Assembly (NCBI GenBank): GCA_937921525.1
Contig: CAKZUM010000227.1
Location: 1 to 11,244, forward strand
Source of the DNA: an uncultured Saprospiraceae bacterium
GTDB taxonomy: Bacteria > Bacteroidota > Bacteroidia > Chitinophagales > Saprospiraceae
DNA: 11,244 nt
Direction: 5' to 3'
Notes under the pieces: generated by a model
The model's database searches: none
What the model was told of the DNA's origin: nothing
The model's input: the letters and a program-made list of their open reading frames with translations, nothing else
Shown here: piece after piece, positions 6,736 through 11,244 of the stretch
Position numbering within the stretch: position 1 is the first letter of the stretch
Layout: each line of letters begins with the position of its first letter
Position numbers and translations under genes: made by a program

Positions 6736-7164
6736 ATGAATACAAAAACCGCCCTAGGTGTCATCAAGAAACCCTACAGGTTTCTTTTTATAGATGATTC
6801 TCCGACGGATAATAAATATTTATCTTTATTGATCCGAATAAAAAAATTGCCCATTGCACCACATTTTGAGTATAACGCTCCTAAAGCACTACAGTATTTA
6901 GCGAGCTGTAGCGTAGCGGATTTCCCAGAAGCTATTTTGATAGACATTAATATGCCACTAATGAACGGATTTGAATTTGTGGAAGCTTATTTGGAAAAGT
7001 TCGAAGACAGAGATACATTATTATTTATAACGAGTTCTTCTATACAAGCAGCGGATAGAGAGAGGGCAGCAGTACACCGTAATATCGAAGCTTTTATTGA
7101 AAAGCCGTTCAACTTACAACAATTTCAAGAGAAAATATTGCCTAATCTAAAGAAGCAAAATTAA
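6736..7164 (+). CDS. Single-domain response regulator (CheY-like receiver)
   Basis: The 142-residue protein is one receiver domain with no output domain, so it would act by protein-protein contact or as a phosphorelay shuttle. Key residues are present: the acidic pair D20-D21 in FLFIDDSPTDN, phosphoacceptor D70 in AILIDINMPLMNG, the switch threonine T99 in LLFITSSS, and K123 in FIEKPF. I chose the ATG at 6736, which leaves a short N-terminal tail before the first strand. An in-frame TTG at 6706 would add ten residues of AT-rich sequence and is unlikely. The gene converges on a PAS histidine kinase and their stop codons overlap, which makes that kinase a natural but unproven partner. A foldback element lies immediately upstream. 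Confidence 0.93.
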   Translation: MNTKTALGVIKKPYRFLFIDDSPTDNKYLSLLIRIKKLPIAPHFEYNAPKALQYLASCSVADFPEAILIDINMPLMNGFEFVEAYLEKFEDRDTLLFITSSSIQAADRERAAVHRNIEAFIEKPFNLQQFQEKILPNLKKQN

Positions 7165-8651
7165 CTATTCAGAATAGTAAAGGAAAAAGTACTGCCCACT
7201 CCAAGTTTAGATTCTACCCATATTCTTCCGTTGTGATGTTCAACAATTTTCTTACAACTAGCCAAGCCAATTCCTGTTCCAAGATATTCCTCCCGATGTA
7301 GCCGTTGGAAAATATTGAATACTCCTATTTCTTCCCCTTTAGGAATACCAATACCGTTATCTGCGATATTAAATTGCCATCCGTGTTTTAGTTTAACAGC
7401 GCTTATTTTAATTACTGGAGGCATATTCGGTTTACAAAATTTTAGGGCATTGCTAATCAGATTTTGAAAAACAGATTTAAGTTCTGTAGAAAAAGCCTGT
7501 ACTTTTGGTAGTTGCCCTATCTTAAAGGTAGCTTTAGTCTTCTCTATTTGCAGAGATAAATCTGATAATACTTGTTGAACTAAGGTAGTGGTATCGACTG
7601 ATTGCTTTTCTTTTTCCTTTCCCTCGCGGGAGTAGCCCAATATATCCCGTATCAGCGTATCCATTCTATTGGCTGTTTCATTCACTGCCATTAGTAATTC
7701 TTGCGCATCAGAAGATAAATTAGGAGAAAACTCTTCTTGCAGCAATTGTAGGTATCCCATCATACTAGTTAAAGGTTCTCTCAAATCATGGGATACAATG
7801 TAGGCGAATTGTTCTATTTCTTTATTTTTGGCTTCCAATACAGAGAGTTGCCTTAACTTTTCTACTATTTTTTTTTCTTCATTTATATCTTGAAAACTTC
7901 CATATATACGGAGTGCCTTTCCTTGGTGAAAATCTACACGACCGATAGCTCTAACCCAAATTTCTTTACCCGTATAGGTGACAATCTGGAGTTCGACATC
8001 CCACGGCTTACCACTTTCTAAGCCCTGCTCAACACAACGAGCAATAGTTTCTCTACTGTAACCTTCTTTGTAAAAATTGATCCCTTCTTCTAATTTGGGT
8101 TGAAAATCAGTTGGTACTTCGTGAATAGATCTAGTAATGTCACTCCAGTACAATTCATTGGTGTCCAACATAATTTCCCAGGCACCAATTTTAGCATTAC
8201 GGTTAGTGTCTAATAATAATTTTTCTTTTTCTTTAAATTCTGTTACATCTTTAAAAGTGATGATAACCTCAAGGTGCTTTCCATCTTGAAATACGCTTCT
8301 CTTACACTTCATCCAAATAACTCTGGTTTCTTTATGTAGAAATCGAATGATTGGTTCCTGTATAGTACTTTTATCAGAGGAACCGTTTTGAAAGTTTGAC
8401 CATAAGACCTCATCTTCTGGATGTACATGTTGCGATAAGTTGCTTTGTTGAGCATTATTTCCATAGCCTAAAATTTCCCAGAATCTCGGAGCGATCCATT
8501 TATCATCTGGTGCAGCTGCTCGCCAATACCAAATTCCATCCAAAGCAATTTGCTGAAGATAGTCTACTACTTCTGGATTCTGTTTAAATAATGGTACTAA
8601 CTTATTTGATGGATGGTTCATACTGCTATTTATGAAAAACTGATTGAACAT
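7161..8651 (-). CDS. PAS-PAS sensor histidine kinase
   Basis: This 496-residue kinase would autophosphorylate on histidine and pass the phosphate to a receiver. Two PAS domains of the PAS_3 type come first, about residues 25-140 (GIWYWRAAAPDDKW, with HPEDEVLW) and 145-262 (AKIGAWEIMLDTNELYWS, ending in RIYGSFQDINEEKK). A coiled linker follows. The HisKA helix carries H288 in FAYIVSHDLREPLTSM, a motif typical of phytochrome-like and other soluble Bacteroidota kinases. The HATPase domain (about 385-496) has the N box NLISNALKF with N401, G1 ADNGIGIP, an F box at FNIFQRLH, and G2 GTGIGLASCKKIV. No transmembrane segment or signal peptide is seen, so sensing is cytoplasmic. No receiver is fused. 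The separate CheY-like protein encoded tail to tail is the likely partner. M11 is an alternative start. The signal is not inferable. Confidence 0.94.
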   Translation of the reverse strand: MFNQFFINSSMNHPSNKLVPLFKQNPEVVDYLQQIALDGIWYWRAAAPDDKWIAPRFWEILGYGNNAQQSNLSQHVHPEDEVLWSNFQNGSSDKSTIQEPIIRFLHKETRVIWMKCKRSVFQDGKHLEVIITFKDVTEFKEKEKLLLDTNRNAKIGAWEIMLDTNELYWSDITRSIHEVPTDFQPKLEEGINFYKEGYSRETIARCVEQGLESGKPWDVELQIVTYTGKEIWVRAIGRVDFHQGKALRIYGSFQDINEEKKIVEKLRQLSVLEAKNKEIEQFAYIVSHDLREPLTSMMGYLQLLQEEFSPNLSSDAQELLMAVNETANRMDTLIRDILGYSREGKEKEKQSVDTTTLVQQVLSDLSLQIEKTKATFKIGQLPKVQAFSTELKSVFQNLISNALKFCKPNMPPVIKISAVKLKHGWQFNIADNGIGIPKGEEIGVFNIFQRLHREEYLGTGIGLASCKKIVEHHNGRIWVESKLGVGSTFSFTILNS

Positions 8652-8768
8652 CTAAATACCTGACCCGTTCTAGTGAAAGTATTTATATATCTACAAATAT
8701 CGCATTTCTAAGGTTAAAGTAAAACCTCCTGTACAAGTAGAAACGATATAATTATTTTAAAATAAAAA

Positions 8769-9179
8769 ATGAACCTATTTATGAAAAGTGCAAAATTGTT
8801 TTTCTTATTTTTGATGACTAGTGGCCTATTGTTGGTTGGCTGTGAAGAAAAAAGTAAATCTGAAATAGCTAAAGAAAAAGTGGAAGAAGCTGCGGATGCT
8901 GTTGGCGATTTATTCGAAAAGGAATCAGATGGTCTAAAGGGTAAGATCGAAGAAGCGCGTGAAAACATTGGCGATAAAATTGACGAACTGAAAGACGAAT
9001 TGGACGGTGCCGACGATACTGCTAAAGAAAAAATACAGAATGGCATTGATCGTTTAGAAAAGCAGCGAGACAAACTAGATGCCAGTTTAGACCGTATGGG
9101 AAAAAATATAAAAGACGACTGGGCTTCTTTCAAATCTAATGTAAATAATACCTTGAAAGAAATCGATAAAGATTTGTAG
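8769..9179 (+). CDS. Lipoprotein with sll1863-like coiled-coil stress domain
   Basis: Residues 1-25 are a lipoprotein signal: a basic start (MKSAK), a hydrophobic stretch LFFLFLMTSGLLL, and lipobox LVGC with C25 as the lipidated residue. The mature protein, beginning CEEKSK, is about 110 residues, highly charged and almost wholly helical. Its order of segments, KIDELKDEL - DDTAKEKIQNGIDRLEKQRDK - KDDWASFKSNVNNTL, resembles the C-terminal helices of small sll1863-family stress-response proteins. That likeness is judged by eye. Acidic residues right after the cysteine recall the surface-export signals described for some Bacteroidota lipoproteins, but the match is loose. It would sit in the outer membrane or face the periplasm. 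The ATG at 8781 (MKSAKL) is an equally good start and keeps the signal peptide. A strong terminator follows, so it is probably monocistronic. Its function is unknown beyond a possible envelope-stress role. Confidence 0.85.
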   Translation: MNLFMKSAKLFFLFLMTSGLLLVGCEEKSKSEIAKEKVEEAADAVGDLFEKESDGLKGKIEEARENIGDKIDELKDELDGADDTAKEKIQNGIDRLEKQRDKLDASLDRMGKNIKDDWASFKSNVNNTLKEIDKDL

Positions 9180-9205
9180 TAGACTTGTTGTTGTAGAAAA
9201 GTCTA
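9180..9205 (+). other. Small hairpin directly after the lipoprotein stop
   Basis: TAGACTT (9180-9186) and AAGTCTA (9199-9205) are perfect complements around a 12-base loop, starting one base after the TAG stop. No T-run follows. It may add 3'-end stability ahead of the real terminator. Confidence 0.3.
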
Positions 9206-9236
9206 ATACATAATCAATCCTACTATGCAAGAACTA

Positions 9237-9303
9237 GGGTGAATATAGCATTTTTTCTTAAAATTAATTATAAGAAACTGAGCTAGATTCACCCTTTTTT
9301 TTT
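9237..9303 (+). terminator. Strong Rho-independent terminator after the lipoprotein gene
   Basis: GGGTGAATATAGC (9237-9249) pairs with GCTAGATTCACCC (9282-9294) with one mismatch in 13. An inner perfect stem, TTTCTTA (9254-9260) with TAAGAAA (9271-9277), follows a 4x4 internal loop. Nine T residues (9295-9303) come immediately after the outer stem. It insulates the lipoprotein gene from the downstream reductase. Confidence 0.88.
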
Positions 9304-9346
9304 GCACGCAAAGGCTCTCGGATTTCATCTGAGTTTATTCAAGTTC

Positions 9347-9361
9347 AACCACTCCGTGGTT
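9347..9361. repeat. AACCAC-TCC-GTGGTT palindrome
   Basis: Perfect 6-bp arms surround a 3-base loop, about 100 bases upstream of the reductase start. The compact GC-containing hairpin looks like a dispersed intergenic (REP-like) unit or an operator. It occurs once in this window, so neither can be decided. Confidence 0.3.
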
Positions 9362-9393
9362 AGCTGAAACGTGCAGCTTGATCGGACCACTGC

Positions 9394-9427
9394 AATTGAT
9401 TCGATCAATTTTAAGGTCAATTTTAAG
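9394..9427 (+). promoter_or_regulatory. Palindrome and 12-bp direct repeat in the reductase leader
   Basis: AATTGAT-TCG-ATCAATT (9394-9410) is a perfect 17-bp inverted repeat. Overlapping it, TCAATTTTAAG at 9405-9415 is repeated at 9417-9427, a 12-bp period. The block ends 30 bases before the reductase ATG, so it could be an operator at the promoter or a hairpin in the 5' leader. No known regulator motif is recognised. Confidence 0.35.
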
Positions 9428-9457
9428 AAAGAGTATTTTAAAAGAAATATCAATAAA

Positions 9458-10810
9458 ATGTCAAAAAAATACGATCTGATAGTTATTGGGAGTGGGCCCT
9501 CTGGTACGCATGTTGCTAGTAGCTGCGCAAAGCAAGGAAAAAAAGTGGCGATAGCAGATTATTTATTTGGTGGTACTTGCGCCTTGAGAGGATGTACGCC
9601 CAAAAAAGCAATGGAATCGGTTACTTCTAAGTGGTGGGCAGCGCAACATTTACAAGGACATGGGTTTCCAAAAATTGAACATCCTATTAATTGGAAACAA
9701 TTAATTGCACACAGTCAAGAATTTACTGCTTTAGTACCTTCAGGCACGAAGCGGAAATTAAAGAAAAAAGGAATTGATCTCATTGAAGAAAGGCTTCATT
9801 TCAAAGACAAACAAACACTCACTAATGGGCAGCAAGAATGGACTGCCGATCAAATAGTCATTGCTACTGGTGCTAGACCTGTTTCACTACCAATCTCTGG
9901 ATCGGAACATCTGTTGACTAGCGATGATTTTTTTGAGTTACCTATTTTGCCAAAGCGTATTGTTTTTGTTGGTGGAGGGTATATTGCTTTTGAGTTAGCA
10001 CATATCGTAGCAGCCTGTGGAAGCCAAGTAACGATTATCAACGATACTGATAAGCCGCTTTCTGCATTTGATGGTAATTTAGTAAGTGAATTTGTTAGAG
10101 CTACATTGGATAAAGGAATTGATGTTCGGTTAGGCTATTCCGTTAAAACTATTGAAAAGGAAGGAGATAGTTTTCAAGTAAAAATGCAGCGAAAAGGTAG
10201 AGATCAAATGTATTCAGTAGTAGCCGACGCTGTTTTTAATACAGCGGGTAGGGTAGCAGCCGTTCAAAATCTTCAATTGGACAATGCGAATGTGGCAACT
10301 GATGAGCAAGGGAATCTTGAACTCAATAATTATTTACAAAGTACCACTAATAAAAAAGTGTATGCCGTTGGGGATGTCACAGGAAATCATCCATTCACTC
10401 CTGTTGGTCATTGGGAAGCAGAATTAGTAGTAAATAATTTGATACAGAAAAGAAGAAAGAAAATATCCTATCCTACCATTCCATTTGTATTATTTGGATA
10501 CCCTAAATTAGCAGGCGTAGGTAAAACAGAGGAAGTTTTAAAAGCAGAAGGAATTGACTATCGAGTAATCAGCAAATCATTGGAAGATGATTTATTGGAG
10601 AAAGCAGTTCATAATCATTTTGCAGGATATAGCGTATTTGTGCATGAAAAAACTGATGAGATTTTGGGAGCATTTGTTCTGGGCACAAAGGCAGATGATA
10701 CGATTAATTTGATTGCAGCCGCTATTCAATTTGGGAAAAAGGCTAGTGATTTAGAAAATCTTTTACTGGCTTATCCAACTGCTACTTATGTTGCAAAGCA
10801 TATGGTCTAA
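9458..10810 (+). CDS. Glutathione-reductase-like FAD/NAD(P) disulfide oxidoreductase
   Basis: The 450-residue flavoprotein belongs to the class I pyridine nucleotide-disulfide oxidoreductases (glutathione reductase / lipoamide dehydrogenase fold). FAD-binding GSGPSG is at residues 11-16. The redox-active pair is C41 and C46 in GGTCALRGCTPKK. The second dinucleotide fold has GGGYIA at 172-177. YAVGDVTG contacts FAD. The interface domain begins near TIPFVLFGYPKLAGVG. In glutathione reductase and lipoamide dehydrogenase the C-terminal motif HPT-x-x-E supplies an active-site His-Glu pair; here it is YPTATY (439-444), so that base is missing and the substrate probably differs. Strand beta2 of the NAD(P) fold ends in IIND, without the clear acidic or arginine signal that would settle NADH or NADPH. 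ATG 9458 (MSKKYDLIVIGSG) is preferred over GTG 9371, whose extra 29 residues cover the leader repeats. A MITE begins right after the stop codon. Confidence 0.92.
   Translation: MSKKYDLIVIGSGPSGTHVASSCAKQGKKVAIADYLFGGTCALRGCTPKKAMESVTSKWWAAQHLQGHGFPKIEHPINWKQLIAHSQEFTALVPSGTKRKLKKKGIDLIEERLHFKDKQTLTNGQQEWTADQIVIATGARPVSLPISGSEHLLTSDDFFELPILPKRIVFVGGGYIAFELAHIVAACGSQVTIINDTDKPLSAFDGNLVSEFVRATLDKGIDVRLGYSVKTIEKEGDSFQVKMQRKGRDQMYSVVADAVFNTAGRVAAVQNLQLDNANVATDEQGNLELNNYLQSTTNKKVYAVGDVTGNHPFTPVGHWEAELVVNNLIQKRRKKISYPTIPFVLFGYPKLAGVGKTEEVLKAEGIDYRVISKSLEDDLLEKAVHNHFAGYSVFVHEKTDEILGAFVLGTKADDTINLIAAAIQFGKKASDLENLLLAYPTATYVAKHMV
10802..10810. repeat. Left target-site duplication of MITE A copy 2
   Basis: ATGGTCTAA here is repeated exactly at 11223-11231. 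The left copy is the last two sense codons and the stop of the reductase (Met-Val-stop). A perfect, mixed-composition 9-bp duplication is strong evidence for transposition. Confidence 0.9.
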
Positions 10811-10847
10811 CATACTACTGGACATTTTTAGAATAGAGAGCAGACCA

Positions 10848-10869
10848 GCCCGACTGCCGTCAGGCGGGC
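10848..10869. repeat. GC-rich hairpin nested in the left arm of the MITE
   Basis: GCCCG-A-CTG-CCGT-CAG-G-CGGGC folds into 5-bp and 3-bp stems separated by one mismatch, with a 4-base loop. Its GC content stands out sharply from the AT-rich surroundings. The opposite arm has no counterpart, which suggests an independent REP-like unit inserted in the element. Confidence 0.6.
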
Positions 10870-11003
10870 GGGGAAGCGAGAACAGAGATAGATTTCGTTT
10901 AAAAAACTATGGAGTTTCGTCATTTTTGACAAGTTTATCCAGACAGTTGATATTAGTTTTACCATAAATTTAAGAATGAGGCAGTTTGATAAAACAAAGC
11001 TAA

Positions 11004-11075
11004 GGTTGTATTTTACCACATCGGTAGGGTTGTATTTTACCACAAAGCTAGGGTTGTATTTTACCACATAGGTAC
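11004..11075. repeat. Three tandem 24-bp repeats in the MITE centre
   Basis: Units start at 11004, 11028 and 11052. Each opens with the identical 17-mer GGTTGTATTTTACCACA followed by seven varying bases (TCGGTAG, AAGCTAG, TAGGTAC). A diverged single version of the unit is visible in inverted form in the right arm around 11119-11136. This suggests the array grew by duplication in one arm only. Confidence 0.9.
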
Positions 11076-11124
11076 ATAGGTCACATAGCATACATCACGC
11101 TATGTGACTTATGTATCTATGTGG
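11064..11124. repeat. Long hairpin in the MITE centre, 26-bp stem
   Basis: Bases 11064-11089 are complementary to 11099-11124 over 26 positions with only two mismatches, both G-T wobbles in RNA. The loop is nine bases (11090-11098). The innermost ten pairs, GTCACATAGC with GCTATGTGAC, are perfect. It overlaps the last 24-bp repeat unit. It could extrude as a cruciform in DNA or form a stable RNA stem. Confidence 0.9.
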
Positions 11125-11222
11125 TGAAATTGTCAACTACTTTTGTGGTTTAGATAAACTTGTCTCATTTTTTAAACGAAATCTGTCTCTACTCTCTGCT
11201 CTTTAAAATGTCCAGTAGTGTG

Positions 11223-11231
11223 ATGGTCTAA
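11223..11231. repeat. Right target-site duplication of MITE A copy 2
   Basis: This is the exact second copy of ATGGTCTAA. The bases after it (TAGAAGCTG...) are the original sequence downstream of the reductase gene. Nothing further is recognisable before the window ends. Confidence 0.9.
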
Positions 11232-11244
11232 TAGAAGCTGTTTA

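Larger units (their letters stand above)
10811..11222. mobile_element. MITE-like element, family A copy 2 (412 bp)
   Basis: The ends read CATACTACTGGACATTTT on the left and, reverse-complemented from the right, CACACTACTGGACATTTT. The inverted arms continue through purine-rich blocks, GATTTCGTTTAAAAAA and GACAAGTTTATC, for about 100-150 bases, with indels. The left arm carries about 36 extra bases including a GC-rich hairpin. The centre carries a tandem array and a long hairpin. Perfect 9-bp flanking repeats mark the insertion. The only open frame, on the minus strand, is an 87-codon low-complexity frame across the repeats and is not credible as a transposase, so the element is non-autonomous. 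It fills the gene-free stretch from 10811 almost to the window end. As transcribed RNA after the reductase stop it would form a large folded 3' structure. Confidence 0.88.

Noticed and set aside
8711..8727. AGGTT/AACCT hairpin in the kinase-lipoprotein divergent region
   Set aside because: A five-base stem in AT-rich DNA is expected by chance, and it has no copy or T-run beside it.
8714..9133. 139-codon serine/phenylalanine-rich frame antisense to the lipoprotein
   Set aside because: It is a shadow of the lysine/glutamate-rich coiled coil on the other strand. The plus-strand frame has a signal peptide, lipobox and terminator.
9371..9457. GTG start extending the reductase by 29 residues
   Set aside because: The extension translates the palindrome and direct repeat of the leader. 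The flavoprotein fold starts at MSKKYDLIVIG.
9458..10810. Lipoamide dehydrogenase or mercuric reductase
   Set aside because: There is no dehydrogenase-complex or mer neighbour, the HPT-x-x-E motif is absent, and there is no C-terminal Cys-Cys pair or N-terminal metal-binding domain.
11004..11075. CRISPR array
   Set aside because: The conserved 17-mers are separated by only 7 bp, there are just three units, no cas gene is present, and the array sits inside a MITE.
10828..11091. 87-codon minus-strand open frame with repeated VVKYN motifs
   Set aside because: It lies wholly in the MITE, and the peptide repeat is just the 24-bp DNA repeat read in frame (24 is divisible by 3). There is no recognisable domain and no leader.

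Overview
The window is AT-rich, gene-dense bacterial DNA, most likely from a Bacteroidota member, perhaps a Saprospirales-like lineage. The pointers are start codons with AT-rich leaders and no clear Shine-Dalgarno sequence, candidate promoters of the TTTG / TAnnTTTG type, an ECF sigma factor without an adjacent anti-sigma gene, and the style of the PAS sensor proteins. The phylum call is inference; there is no rRNA or ribosomal protein gene to test it.

Layout from left to right. Bases 1-40 look like a decayed arm of a repeat family seen again later. murF (78-1376, +) is a complete peptidoglycan ligase. Three genes on the minus strand follow: a degenerate tandem universal stress protein (1538-2407), a 96-residue protein resembling only region 2 of an ECF sigma factor (2462-2752), and a complete ECF sigma factor (2929-3453). 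A 269-bp divergent intergenic region with repeated operator-like motifs separates the ECF gene from a large sigma54-type activator with four PAS domains (3723-6248, +). A 487-bp gap then holds two separate foldback elements. After it come a single-domain response regulator (6736-7164, +) and a PAS histidine kinase (7161-8651, -), tail to tail with overlapping stop codons. A sll1863-like lipoprotein (8769-9179, +) with a strong terminator and a glutathione-reductase-like flavoprotein (9458-10810, +) finish the coding part. The flavoprotein gene is followed, with no spacer, by a 412-bp miniature inverted-repeat element.

Functionally the window is dominated by signalling and stress genes: a sigma54 activator, an ECF sigma factor, a sigma-region-2 fragment, a kinase, a receiver protein, a stress protein, a probable stress-type lipoprotein and a redox flavoenzyme. 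A testable idea is that the PAS activator controls the divergent ECF gene through the shared intergenic region.

The least expected content is non-coding. Two copies (140 and 412 bp) of one MITE-like family share the terminal motif ACTACTGGACATTTT and are flanked by 9-bp direct repeats. The larger copy sits exactly behind the reductase stop codon and carries a three-unit 24-bp tandem array plus nested hairpins. A second, unrelated foldback of about 168 bp lies just upstream of the response regulator. No tRNA, rRNA, CRISPR array or transposase gene was seen.
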